This document shows, piece after piece, positions 51,041 to 62,074 of a DNA stretch of 64,000 nt. This DNA comes from Crambe crambe. Lineage: Eukaryota; Porifera; Demospongiae; Poecilosclerida; Crambeidae. The stretch covers positions 1,673,001 to 1,737,000 of the forward strand of contig OZ004584.1 in NCBI GenBank assembly GCA_963924555.1. The letters are read 5' to 3'. The stretch's first letter is position 1; each line of letters starts with the position of its first letter. A program made the translations under genes and the position numbers. The notes under the pieces were generated by a model. It saw only the letters and a program-made list of their open reading frames with translations, was not told the DNA's origin and did not search any database.

Positions 51041-51478
51041 GCCTTTCCCTCCTTACGGCCTTTTGAAAGAAGAACCCCAAGAGAGAGGTAAGATATGTAC
51101 TTAACAGCATTATATGATTCATAACACTATAAAACTCTAAAATTTTGAAGGCTTTGAAGGTGATAAAACTCAGAAGTGAGGCCAACCTTTCAACAAAGAG
51201 TCAAAGACCAGGTGATTTCACTGTAGCTACTAGCTACAAGTGTACTTTATAACATAGGTGATATGCAATCCTTCTCTTTTTATTGGCTTACATCACATGT
51301 AGCTAGCTATATAGCAGACCTAGACTAAGCTAATTGACTCTGGCTTTTTGCCTTGGCACCAAAGTGCTGAGGCACAGTACTGGAATCATAATGGTGGTGG
51401 TGGATGTACATTGTAGTAGTAGCACACCGTGTGCACATGTTCATGTAGACCCACGCAATATACATTAACATTGCACAC

Positions 51479-51811
51479 CAGTGGCGTAGGAAGATGATTT
51501 TGAATGGAGGGGCCACCTAAGTTTTAGTTAAGACCACACCTATTTTACTGGGGGGGGGGGGGGGGGGGGGGGGGGGGTTGGCGCTACTGACTAGTTTTTA
51601 GAAAAAATCAAACTCCAAAGTAATTATTCTTCGTTCAATCAACATTCAGTCCTAGTACTTAATTTGACGGAAGAAAAAGAGCACTCTGCTGTAGCTATAT
51701 CAATTAATAATAGCTGAACATAGGGGGGCTCTGCCCCCTGTCTGAAAATAATGGGGGGGGGGGGGGGGGGGGGGCCTGGCCCCTGTGGCCCCCCTTGTTC
51801 CTACGCCAGTG
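51479..51811. mobile_element. MITE with internal poly-G tracts, 5-bp TSD CACAC (hAT5-like)
   Basis: Ends CAGTGGCGTAGGAA and, reversed, CACTGGCGTAGGAA. CACAC flanks both ends (51474-51478, 51812-51816). Two long G runs lie inside (51550-51577, 28 nt; 51753-51774, 22 nt). CAGTGGCGTAGG-type ends occur in hAT elements, and a hAT5 group with 5-bp TSDs is known; assignment is inferred. Confidence 0.75.
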
Positions 51812-51816
51812 CACAC

Positions 51817-52173
51817 ATGTGCAGGTGTGAAATAGCCACCTTAATAAACAAAGTTAATCAATGGAGGATATCTTTGCATGCATGCATGCGCGCTTATCAA
51901 AGTCAAAGTCAAAGTTCATTGTAAAGGCCCAGTGGGCATAGCTATAGAGTACGTAAGTAAAAGAGTTCAGGTGTGATCAACAAAAAGGGTAAATATGACA
52001 AGTTTAAAAGCATCAACACTCACAGTAGTTTAATACTAGCTAGTAGCTATGTTACATTGCAACTATCTAATTATAGCTAGCTAATAAAACAACACTAGCT
52101 AGAGTATTCTGCTAGCTATGATAATTATTGTCATAAGAACTGTCCATGTGATAGCTATAGCTAGCTATATCCT
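51817..52173. other. Spacer
   Basis: A dispersed-repeat piece (CAAAGTCAAAGTTCATTG, CAGTGGGCATA near 51899-51940) shared with 39760-39790. Otherwise nothing recognised. Confidence 0.5.
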
Positions 52174-52461
52174 TCACCCGAAAAGTGCTCCAATTGCAGC
52201 TCCCACAGTTCCTCCAACTGCTCCTGCTGCAGCTGTTCCTGCTGCCCCAAGACCTGCTGCTCCAGCACTTTGCAATCCTGCAAAGAGACTTCCAGCTGCA
52301 ACATTACCAAGCATTGCCTGTACCACGGCTGCAGCACTGCCAGCAGCCACTCCACCTGCTGTGAAACCTGCTGCCCCAAGGAGAACAGGTGCAGCAACGA
52401 TAGCAACTCCAGTACCAACAGTACCCACAGTAACTGCAGCCACCACAGTACCAACCACCAT
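52174..52461 (-). CDS. ISG12/IFI27-like protein, 95 aa
   Basis: A complete ORF: MVVGTVVAAVTVGTVGTG, VAIVAAPVLLGAAGFTAGGV, AAGSAAAVVQAMLGN, VAAGSLFAGLQSAGAAGLG, then an Ala/Gly tail ending ALFG. No separate signal peptide; it starts directly in the hydrophobic domain like vertebrate IFI27. It is about the minimal size of the family. Same orientation as the other intact copies. Confidence 0.83.
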   Translation of the reverse strand: MVVGTVVAAVTVGTVGTGVAIVAAPVLLGAAGFTAGGVAAGSAAAVVQAMLGNVAAGSLFAGLQSAGAAGLGAAGTAAAGAVGGTVGAAIGALFG

Positions 52462-52499
52462 AGTTTTGTCCTGGTTATAAGCTAAACCCTAAGTATAAA

Positions 52500-53773
52500 A
52501 CTATAATAATCAAAAGTAGCTATAGCTATGAACCTACAGTAAAGGACATGCACTTCTCAAACTAAAAGTGCCTTTCAGAGTTATATACAACCTCCAAAAT
52601 AAAGGAAAGGCTGTGTGTCCATTAGCTATGTGCCTCCATGAAGTGTATATATAATTAAAGCAGCTAGGGGTAGGGGCAATTATTTTCTACAACAAAGGGG
52701 GCAGTGCCTGAATTATGAGATTTCGCCATAATTATGCACACCTGAAATGAAGAATTTACTTATATTAGAAAATGGTATGCATAACATGCTTTGATCTTTT
52801 GCCTTTAATGAGGGGTGACATATAATAATTACCGAGGTGGAGTGAGCCAAGGTGATGAGCGTTCAAAACTTACCTCGTGTCAGCCCTTCTCTTCTTAAAG
52901 ATGTGGATACTAGTGCTCCCATAAGCTACAAGTTCAGAAGAACTATTTTGCATTCCTATTGATCTAGAATACTACATCTTTGATAAGGAGGAAGCGCCTG
53001 AAGTGTGTAAAGCAGCTGATAATGCTGAGATACTAATCAGAGATATTCTATACTACGTAACATAGTTACGTAGAATATCTCGATAATTCATTGATTACGT
53101 GATTACATTCCTTCGTGTTGAAACCCAACGTATTATGTAGGCGAACAACCTAGACTATACTATGACAAGCTGACTCATTCAGCGAGCTATCTCAGCATGC
53201 ATGCACTAACCAGTGTTCTTACTCTGGTAAGATACCTACTACTGGGCGTCTTAAAGGTTATTCCATGAGGAACCTCGTTGCCAGTGTCTTACCTATACTA
53301 AGTGTTTTATCTTTTTAACTACACGAGTAATAAATATGTTAACTCTTGATAAAAATACACTGAAGTATTGAACCCATGATAGGCTATGTACTGTCTCATG
53401 ATAATATCTTAAATAGCTATATCTTAATATCCTAGCCATCAACATAAACACTATTAAACTACATGAGCCAATCCAGCATCCCTAGGATAAACACAACTCA
53501 CTTGGAGTATAAATAGAGTAGCTATATGGATGGTCAGCTCAGCTTCTAAATCTTTAGCCTTAATAAGTATATTATGTCCTATTATATACTATTTACTAGA
53601 TTTCCCTGGGTTTTCCCAGGGGAATTTCCCCAGGTTTTCCCCCATAGACCAGCTTGCAAAGAGTGCTTGGAATGTAGCTACCTGACTGGAAGTGCTATAC
53701 GAATAATACATTTCCTATTTTCAATTAGCATGCAGCTGCATGCAAATTGCGTGGGCGTTGATTTTTGTTTATA
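52500..53773. other. Spacer
   Basis: No supported gene. A short palindrome at about 53043-53076 (GATATTCTATACTACGTAAC, then GTTACGTAGAATATC) could form a hairpin. Confidence 0.5.
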
Positions 53774-53827
53774 TTAGGCCAGTGTTAATGACATTCATGT
53801 TTCTGGTCAGGATTTTTCCTCACAACC

Positions 53828-54859
53828 ATGCGGGCGGGCGGTAGTTATTATCCATTATACCATTATTATCATGTACTGTCCTTTTCACTTCAGTTGTCCA
53901 AGATTTATAGTCAATGCTTATATAAACCCAGAGTAACCTCTAACCACAGTGCTATACAGTATACACATTCCAAAACTTGTCACCTGACTAACTACTACTA
54001 TTGGAAAAATAATGGTGGTACAGTGTGTCCTGTTGGGACGCAATGGCCACCACAAGCTGACCATGAACAAGACTTGCAATTGAAAGTAATTAACAGTGGA
54101 AATAAGAAGGAATTCAAAGTGTATACCCTACGTAGAGTGAAGTTTGATGGTTCAGTGGATAATTTGAAAGAAGTTATAAGGAGTCAGTGTGGATCAGATG
54201 TTGTTCCTCCAATTGAGAAAATGGAAATTGGATATTATTACCAGTGTAAGAAAATGTGGATCAATAACCGTTTAGATCTGAATGATGCCTGGACTTTGAT
54301 CTCCAAAGGAGAGAAGATAGCACTCTGGTGTGTTGGAATTTGTGCACAGTCAAGAAAGCGAGAAATTACTGACACTTCTGATGAAGAGCATGAGACTCAA
54401 AGAAAAAAGTCTAAAGTGTCAAAAGCAGAAGAGAAGAGGGCCACCATAGAGGATTATGAGCGTCAGCTAAAAGAAAAACACGAGGGCAACTACACACGCT
54501 TTCAACTTAAGTTATGGGCAGAAATGTTAGCTGCAGAGACCCATAATGATCTTAATGAACCCCCAACAGCTTCAATGTTTTCAAGATCTAAGCCCAAAGT
54601 TACTAAGAGTGAGACTTTAGCAAGTGGGGACTCAGTTGTCAGCGGAATGATGACAGTAGTAAATACCTTATGCCAGTCTGTTCTAAGTAATCAGAAGAAA
54701 CCTGTCCTATCACCTGTAAAAAAGGCTGAATTACGTAGCACTTATATGCAACAACTAACTGAACTTCATAAGTTACAAGAGACTGGAATCATTACTGATG
54801 AAGAATATGAAGAGCAAAGACATGACATTGTACAGGGTATGCGACATTTAAGCTCTTAG
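53828..54859 (+). CDS. Transposon-borne accessory protein, ubiquitin/PB1-like fold plus C-terminal short helical domain
   Basis: A 343-residue open frame; the true start may be later, since the first 75 residues look like leader DNA. From about residue 85, LKVINSGNKKEFKVYTLRRV, KFDGSVDNLKEVIRSQCG and MEIGYYYQCKKMWINNRLD have the shape of a PB1/ubiquitin-like domain, then ALWCVG. A basic, NLS-like stretch follows (ETQRKKSKVSKAEEKRA), and the end, LTELHKLQETGIITDEEYEE, is SHOCT-like. It shares the TIR-bounded element and strand with the transposase 220 bp downstream, so it is probably the element's second gene. Function unknown. Confidence 0.65.
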   Translation: MRAGGSYYPLYHYYHVLSFSLQLSKIYSQCLYKPRVTSNHSAIQYTHSKTCHLTNYYYWKNNGGTVCPVGTQWPPQADHEQDLQLKVINSGNKKEFKVYTLRRVKFDGSVDNLKEVIRSQCGSDVVPPIEKMEIGYYYQCKKMWINNRLDLNDAWTLISKGEKIALWCVGICAQSRKREITDTSDEEHETQRKKSKVSKAEEKRATIEDYERQLKEKHEGNYTRFQLKLWAEMLAAETHNDLNEPPTASMFSRSKPKVTKSETLASGDSVVSGMMTVVNTLCQSVLSNQKKPVLSPVKKAELRSTYMQQLTELHKLQETGIITDEEYEEQRHDIVQGMRHLSS

Positions 54860-55084
54860 CTAGCTATTATCTCTTGCACTCTGTTTGCTTTGATCTATAC
54901 AATCATGTTGTAATTCACTCTGGAATCTAAAATGTCGGTGCACATAATTATAGTAGGGTTTACATAAAGTCATACACTATTGAGCATGCTCCAGGTTTGA
55001 ACTTCCAAATTCAAACTGCAGTATTAAAACCTGTAACTAGCTAGCTACTTGCATTGGTTCATAACTTTCCAGTAGTAGGTGAAA

Positions 55085-56036
55085 ATGCCTAAGGGGTATT
55101 CAGAAGATCTGAGGTGGAGGGCAGTATGGCTAAGCATAATTCGAAGTATGGACTGTTCTGAAATTGCGGAAATACTATTCATGTGTAAGAAATCAGTCAA
55201 ACGCTACCTTGACCTTTTTCACAGAACCGGTTCTGTGACGGCAAAGAAACCTAGTGGTGGATATATGCGAACACTGGATGAATTTGAACAGTTTACAGTG
55301 CTTCAAGCATTAGTTCATCATCCCACTATGTATTTACATGAACTACAAGACCACCTTAATGAAGTCACTGGTGTCTATACCAGTCTCAGCACTATTTGTC
55401 GTACCATCAAACAGCATGGATTTACGAGGAAAAAAATAGAAACAATTGCATTGCAAAGAAGTGAATCAAAAAGGATTGAATACATGGCTGAAATATGTAT
55501 GTACAATCCTGATATGTTCATATGAATTGATGAAACTGGGTCAGACAGAAGAAAAGAAATCAGGAAATATGGATACTCACTGAGGGGCATACCACCTTCT
55601 GACCATCAACTTAGGGTTTGGGGGAAACGTATTCCTGTAATGACTACCAGGGGCATTGAAGATGTATATACAACTACGGGCAATGTAAATGGGGAAGAGT
55701 TCACATATTTCATTTGCAAATGTGTTTTACCAGTTATTATGCCCTTCAATGGAACGAACCCAAGATCTATTTTGGTTTTAGATAATGCTAGCATTCACCA
55801 CTTGGATCAGGTTTACGATATAATTACTGGAGTAGGAGCTAAACTGTTTTTTACCACCGTATAGTCCGGACCTTATGCCTTTAGAGGAAGTATTCTCAAA
55901 AGTAAAATATGTACTTAAAGCCAATGAAAAAGCATTTTTGTCAACATCAAACCCAGAAGACTTCGTTAAACTTGCCTTTTGTGCAATTACAGAGGAAGAC
56001 TGTATACACTACATTAGAGAAGCAGGATATTATTAA
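55085..56036 (+). pseudogene. IS630/Tc1-mariner-superfamily transposase, one stop and one frameshift
   Basis: Starts MPKGYSEDLRWRAVWLSI with a helix-turn-helix (CSEIAEILFMCKKSVKRYLD, TGSVTAKKPSGG) and a second one near LHELQDHLNEVTGVYTSLST. The catalytic core is recognisable: IDETGSDRR (first Asp), SILVLDNASIHH (second Asp) and, after a frame change at about 55858, SPDLMPLEEVFSKVK (third acidic residue). An in-frame TGA at 55523-55525 interrupts just before the first Asp. About 315 residues, normal for this superfamily, ending REAGYY at 56036. Only two lesions suggest recent decay. Confidence 0.85.
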
Positions 56037-56313
56037 AAGTACAGATTGTCATAATATAATGTACCTTAATACTTCTACTGTGGTTAGAGGTTACTCTGAG
56101 TTTATACAAGCATTAATTCTAAACCTTGGACAACTGTAGTGAAAAGTACAGTAAAAAATGTCCATTTTTTAGCCACAAAATCATCACAAGTACAAGCTGC
56201 AGCTGCTCAGCTGAATAGCTGTATAATTAATACAATAATGGCTTCTGGAGCGGTGCCAATTTTCCAATGCGGGCGGTTGACCAGAAACATGAATATCATT
56301 AACACTGGCCTTA

Positions 56314-56894
56314 CCACCACAACCTGTACACATAACATTTGACAGCCAGCGAGCAAGAAGCAAGTAATTCATTCGTGCTTCGAATCTTTGCTGTTGAGTA
56401 TGTAGCAGGCAGTTGCATGCATAGCCTCGTACCCAGGTCCGCTTTTTTCGCAGGGCGGTGGCTACTGCATGCTGTAGTACTTACCGTAGTCAGGTGGCTT
56501 AGTCGAAAAATGGGGACCAAGTGGATAAAAGCACGTTTTTTTTTGGTGATCCCTTTGATATTCAGCTATAATTCTGAGGTAGGAGCCATCCCTGTACATA
56601 AATAGAACACAAGATTTTCACTAGTCTAAATTAGTACATCCTAAAAATATATATTAGATGTAGCTATTGCGAAAATTAAAAACGCGAAAATATTTTAATC
56701 AAAGAGTACTTTTTACAGTTGCAGCTACAAAGCTCAGTGTTGCTTTCTTGCATGAACATGTCCTTGCAGCCACACTTCACTAGTTCATTGTAGGCTTTAG
56801 AAGCCAGTGGTAGTGCATGTAGTCCATACAGGAACCCATGAATTTCTTTCTCTGTCCAACATCCTTCTGGAGAGGTGTTTGTTCAAACTCTTCT
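56314..56894. other. Spacer
   Basis: No gene recognised; short ORFs lack domains. Confidence 0.5.
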
Positions 56895-57215
56895 CAGCTA
56901 ACATGATAAAATTCTCATAAAAATTAGCTTTATGAAACAAACCACCAACGTTTCAACCAGAATACTCTAGTCTTCATCAGGGTAATACAAAAAAATGCAC
57001 ATGGAAACGTTTCTTATAATAGCTACACTTGTTATCTAGACAACGCACATGCATAAGTATTATGGATATCATGTCGATAATATCCATATGCGTTGCCTAG
57101 ATAACGAGCATTGCTATAATTATTATAAGAAACATTTCTGTGTATCACCCTGGAGTATTCTGGTTGAAACGTTGGTGGTTTGTTTCATAAAGCTAATATT
57201 TATGAGAACTAATTC
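56895..57215. mobile_element. Inverted dimer of the hammerhead-motif repeat
   Basis: The right half (57070-57215: GCGTTGCCTAGATAACGAGC, GTATTCTGG, GAAACGTTGGTGGTTTG) matches 17440-17570 inside the CACAG-ended transposon. The left half is its reverse complement (CAAACCACCAACGTTTCAAC, GACAACGCACATGCATA). The left arm keeps the whole CTGATGA ... GAAAC motif (56941-56986, minus strand); the right arm has lost CTGATGA. Confidence 0.7.
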
Positions 57216-57316
57216 TATACCTAGGTGTTTATTGTAGGACCAAAATTACTGGTTGTCCAGATCCCAGCCAGGCATGCAACACAACAGAGCATCCTGTGTT
57301 GGTGGAATAGTATCCA

Positions 57317-57426
57317 CACTGTAACTGTGGACATGCACCATTGGTGTCCATATTGGGACATTTTGTCCCAATATGGAGACTTTTCACACACCAAAGTGTC
57401 CATAGCACACTTTATTTTTTACAGTG
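57317..57426. mobile_element. CACTGTAA-type MITE, 110 bp
   Basis: CACTGTAACTGTGGACATGC at the left; TTTTTTACAGTG at the right. Internal mirrored TGTCCATATTGGGACA / TGTCCCAATATGGAGA. Related to 40800-40919. Confidence 0.6.
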
Positions 57427-57640
57427 CATTGTCTTATTTTTTTGACAGAATAATTCACTCCGTGTCTCATTAACAGACTCCAGATTCCTTGTCTTACCAT
57501 AGAGAATGACAGTAAAGCATTCAAGAAGTTGAAAGTGGTTGGTTTCCACAGTTATTGGAGTATGTGGATGACTTGCCATAGAGGAATAATTGGGTCACCT
57601 CCGGATAGGATTTCCAGGCATCGGATAAAAAAGATAATCT

Positions 57641-57666
57641 GGGGGGGGGGGGGGGGGGGGGGGGGG
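57641..57666 (+). repeat. Poly-G tract, 26 nt, at a duplication breakpoint
   Basis: G26 stands exactly where similarity to copy A of the segmental duplication begins (CCTGCTGCTCCAATATACA follows). Confidence 0.9.
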
Positions 57667-59785
57667 CTTGGGACCTGCTGCTCCAATATACATGTGGCAA
57701 AAACCATTTCCTTCTCCATTAATGTCTTGGCTGCTTGGTCTCTGGGTGACTTTACGTATACTATAGCTTGGGCTGATGTATCGTAGGCATTTCATAGACT
57801 AATAGCTAGAAAGTGAATGAATTGCAAATTCCTAAAATAAACTTTTGCTTACATCAGCTACTGTAGAATGTCACATAAAAAAAAAAGTGTAAAGATAAAA
57901 AATACAATAAATAATTCCCAGTTCAGGACGAATGACAGTTCCCAATCCCAAGGCAGTCATTAGTTTCTCCAGAGAGAGGGTAGGGGAGGAAGATTGTATT
58001 GATTTCGAAATTTCCTGGACTGTCACTGTTCATATTTGTGTCTGCATGAACTGTAGCTACCTGTTTTCACCTTCACTTTCCGCACCAGTGAAATGCAGCA
58101 TCAATTATACTTTATTAGCACTTAGCCTAGCTACAATGTAACAAACTGCTAGCTACCACTAGCACTATGACTAAGAATCACATGCTAGCTAGCTATCAGT
58201 AGCTATATCTGATTTACTGTTCTTTGCTGCCCCTTCATCCTCATGTTCTGCCATTTTTCCAGATAGAGATACAAGATTCAAACCTTGTTCTCCATAAGTA
58301 GCTAATACTGAAGACTCCCATGTTTCTCAGAGCTTGCTCCAGCTCCAGAGAATATGCCTGCTTTTCATCACTGGTCATGTCCTTATTGTCTATTCTCTAT
58401 GTAGTTTGGGGTTGCTGTAGTGATCACTAACCACAAGTGGATGGTGCTTCTATGTTTGAATCAGATCCAAAGAAATCCATTGCTCATGCTTCTACTACAA
58501 GGTGTGTTTTGATTAGATTATATCTACAATATTACCAGCTCTTTTGTAGAGCATGCTGAATCTGAAATCCATCTAATGTGTGTAGATTGTATCTCCGTAA
58601 AGGTCGAGGTGAAAACAAGAATATGTAAGATTTATGACTCTCCCTGTTTACCTGAGACTGAAGCCATGTTTGCCATCAATGCTCATGGGATTTGTGATGC
58701 CTATAAGACTAATTTGTAGCATAACTACCATTGCATTCGCACCATCTATAATTCTATTTATTGGTCAATGTAATAATAATTATAGGGTGATTCATAATTT
58801 TAGCTAGTGCTATTGAAGTGGTTTGATCTTCCATCTATTCACAGCCTTAGAAACCAGCAGGTCATTTGTTGCAGCTCCTATGGGACCTCCCAGTAGTGTT
58901 CCCACAATATACACCCAAAACCCCATAGGTCCAGGAATTGCCAACCAGCACATGTGCTTGGTCCAAAATCTCTAGCTGGATTCATTGTATGGACCATTAT
59001 AATTATACTGATCATTAGAGACACAGTGAGACCAATCAAAGGAGCCATTATTTTGTTGCCTTCTTGTCCAATTGTGGAATTGGATTTATCAGTCAAGGAG
59101 AAAATTACAAATGCTTAAATTCCCATGGTCCACATTTCAATGGCCATGCAGAGCTCTTAGTGGTCATGCAATCAGTGATGTTCAAGTTTTCTGGATCGGA
59201 GTGATTCGCAGGATGAGGGAAATATTCACCAAACATCATTGCTATTATAATGCTCCTATTTCCACCACGCTCAATAGCTATTTCTTTCTCGTTCATAGCT
59301 ACAAATTTAGTGCATTTTTTTGACAATGTAGACCACAGTTCCTGCCAGTACACCTCCAAGCATCTGATATATGGAAGGATCTTCTTCTGTGCGAGAAGGA
59401 TTTTGAATCTGATGATTGCAAATGCCACTGCTGGATTGAGATGAGTGTCAGAGACGTGTGCTGTGCAGTAGATGCTAATGGACACCCCCAAACACCACTG
59501 CCACTTGCAGATGATGTAGCTATGCTATGTAGCATTACTAGACGGCTGTAAAAATAGTGACCTGGGCAGTATGTAATTTATCGGTCTCCACCCTCGGGCT
59601 CACACATGGCATGCTATAACTATTACAAACTCTCTATTGTGTTTGCAGTAGTGCATACAACTGCTTCTCAAACATGAACTCTGCCAACCAGTAGGACACC
59701 TCACTTAGTTGCCTTCCAAGGGTTAAAGCAGTTGTAAATGCTATGACGAAAAGTCCACAATCACAATCACACTAACAAACTTCTC
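57667..59785. repeat. Segmental duplication, copy B
   Basis: Partner of 48340-50390, same orientation, about 9.3 kb away. Small indels distinguish the copies (for example TAACTATTACAAACTCTC against TAACTCTC). Contains aquaglyceroporin pseudogene B. Confidence 0.9.
58860..59535 (-). pseudogene. Aquaglyceroporin pseudogene B (second NPA kept, frame broken after it)
   Basis: The minus strand keeps SDTHLNPAVAFA (first NPA) and MVHTMNPARDFGPS (second NPA with the aquaglyceroporin Asp), preceded by LTDKSNSTIGQEGNKIM and APLIGLTVSLMISIII. After CAGW about 10 nt present in copy A are missing, so the last helix (seen in A as WVYIVGTLLGGPIGA) is read out of frame. Frame changes also lie between the two halves. 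No intact start exon. Confidence 0.75.
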
Positions 59786-60944
59786 CTTGCAATCACAACT
59801 AGTAGTGGGCAATACTAGCTTTTTTGTACAAGTACTTCTCTCCCAAAAACAATGATATTATGATATGATACTGAATGGTGGTGGATAGAATTTTATGTTG
59901 TTTCGGCTAGTCTGTACTCTGCACTTTGCACTGTCACCCGCCTAATTGATGCAGTGAGGTATCGGATACTTGGTATCAGTAGGGCCAGGACTCAGGTGTA
60001 GTAGAGTGCTCTGGGCCATGATTCATCTTGATATCTGTGCAATAGTCTCGCCCCTCTTACCACTATAATTATATCGGGCACTCACACACCGAGTTCGAGT
60101 AGGGTAGGTGTGGGTATTATGAGTCAGTCCCTATTATGGGTTCACCACTTGATAAGAATCTACAAGAGTTGATACTTTAGATATGAAAACTTAATCATTT
60201 TTTTTTGGTCTTTTGATCAAATAAAATCATCCAGAAAATGCCTCATTCATGCATAAACATAATTTTAAATGAGAAGTTTAAAAATGGGTACAATTGTAAC
60301 CAATCTGAATAAAAAAAGCGCAGGGAAGCAATGATGCCACAAGATGGAGTAAAAAAATGAATTTTTAAGTAATCTAAGGTTATTATTTTTATTTTGTAGA
60401 AATCTTAGCTACATTATCAATTTTTAGAGACAAAAATCAAGCCAGCGACTCATAATTCATACCTATGACTCATAATACCTTCCTGAGTATGTTATGTAAG
60501 ATAATAACTCCTATCTACAAGATGCAATATTTTTATTACTTTCTCCACACATTAGTTCTACATAACCTATTTTATATCTGGAGCAATTTTCAGGATCCTA
60601 AGATAGTCCATTTCCAAGAAAAGAGCAACAATACTTAGCTGACTCATAATACCCACACCTACCCTACGAGTAGTCTCGCGGGCCGACCCTTTACCAACCC
60701 AAGGGAAGCCCATTCTTTGGGTACGGGGTTTAAACGAATGGGTACACGTGCGCTTGCGCATGTATTATGCATATTAATTATCGGGTGTGGCTAAACCCTT
60801 TACCAACTCAGGTCAATATACCTAGTAGTAGCTTCATGACTGTGCTGATGTGCAGCTTAGCGTATACTAGTTACTTATTCCTTATAATGAATATCAAGTG
60901 AATGCATGCGTACATGAACTGATACTATACTTTACTACTTGTCT
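59786..60944. other. Spacer
   Basis: No gene or clear element. Two strings are mirrored across it: CGAGTAGGGTAGGTGTGGGT at 60096 and ACCCACACCTACCCTACGAG at 60650, making an inverted repeat of about 20 bp with TATTATGAGTCAG also mirrored. Possibly a long-arm element of about 570 bp. Confidence 0.5.
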
Positions 60945-60949
60945 ACTAT

Positions 60950-61179
60950 CATAGGCAGAGGAAAAGGGGGGGGGGGGGGGGGGGGGGGGGCCCCCACTTT
61001 TTTACTCTAATATATAATGCCCCCCCCCCCCCCCCCCACCCCCCACTTTTTTGCTGGCCATGTATCAAAGTTAATGATAGGAGGAAGAATTTTTTTTTGT
61101 GATTTTTAGCTGTAATAGTATATGCACTTTGTTTTTTATAATAATAATTGCCACTTTTGTTTTGCTTCCTCCGCCTATG
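60950..61179. mobile_element. MITE with poly-G/poly-C, 5-bp TSD ACTAT (hAT5-like)
   Basis: Ends CATAGGCAGAGGAA and, reversed, CATAGGCGGAGGAAGC. ACTAT flanks both ends (60945-60949, 61180-61184). G25 at 60966-60990 and C18 at 61020-61037, each next to CCCCCACTTTTTT. The structure parallels 51479-51811. Confidence 0.75.
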
Positions 61180-61238
61180 ACTATGGTAAATAAAAACTGC
61201 CCGTATGACGTGATGTTCTGATGTTCTTTAACCAATCA

Positions 61239-61634
61239 TCACCCAGTAAGTCTTCTTATTGCTGCTGTCCCTGTACCAACTGCAGCTCCTCCGATTGCTC
61301 TTCCTGCACCAACCGCAGCTCCCCCAATTGCTTTTGCTGTTCCTGCAGCAACTGTTGCTCCTGCACCAACAGCTCCTCCAACTGCTCCAGCTGTAGCTGT
61401 TCCTGCTGCCCCAAGACCCGCTGCTCCGGCACTTTGCAGAGTGGCAAAAAGACTTCCAGCAGCAATATTTCCGATCGTTGATTGTACCCCTGCTGCAATG
61501 CTGCCAGCAACCACTCCCCCTGATCCAAAACCCACTGCCCCAAGGACAACAGGTGCAGCAAGGATAGCAACTCCAGCACCAACAGCACCCACACCAACTA
61601 CAGTAACCACAGTTTTAGCTTCCATAGCAGTCAA
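61239..61634 (-). CDS. ISG12/IFI27-like protein, 131 aa
   Basis: Complete ORF: MTAMEAKTVVTVVGVGAVGA, VAILAAPVVLGAVGFGSGGV, VAGSIAAGVQSTIGNIAAG, SLFATLQSAGAAGLGAAG, then an extended Ala/Gly-rich C-terminus with repeated AIGGAAVGAG ending RRLTG. It lacks a distinct leader. The core is nearly the same as in the 41.9-kb gene, and the extended tail is a repeat expansion. Probable small membrane protein. Confidence 0.83.
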   Translation of the reverse strand: MTAMEAKTVVTVVGVGAVGAGVAILAAPVVLGAVGFGSGGVVAGSIAAGVQSTIGNIAAGSLFATLQSAGAAGLGAAGTATAGAVGGAVGAGATVAAGTAKAIGGAAVGAGRAIGGAAVGTGTAAIRRLTG

Positions 61635-62074
61635 GCCAGGACAAACCTCTTAATCTATATATGTGTATACATGAAACATAAAGGTAATACTCTTAAAATT
61701 CTTTGCAAGGAACTTGCAGTTTACAGAAAAATAAATGAGTACCAGATCAAGTTTCTGTTTTGAGCATACACAGTCAGCACAGACTGTCGGCCGGCCTGGT
61801 GAATAACACGGTACGGGTGAGTGAAGTCACTGAATAACTATATATTAAAAGACCACTTAGCCCAACAGCTACCGTAATAAATCACAACTCGTTCTTGTGG
61901 TGAACCAATCTATCTATGGCTAGACCCACTTACCGCTCTAGTCAAGCTTCAAGTTGTTGCGCGCTGCACGTGCGCACGCGTGATGCACATTTTTAAAAAA
62001 AAATTATTTTTTTAAAATTAAATTATATAATTTTAATAATTTCGATTATACACAAGCAAACAAACAAGTCCAAG

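Larger units (their letters stand above)
53777..56310 (+). mobile_element. 2.5-kb two-gene IS630/Tc1-like transposon, TSD TTA
   Basis: Ends GGCCAGTGTTAATGACATTC, then ATGTTTCTGGTCA, inverted at the right as TGACCAGAAACAT, then GAATATCATTAACACTGGCC. TTA flanks both sides (53774-53776, 56311-56313); a TA reading is possible with one asymmetric base. Arms are about 34 bp with one or two differences. It contains an intact accessory ORF and a damaged DDE transposase on the same strand. Confidence 0.85.
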
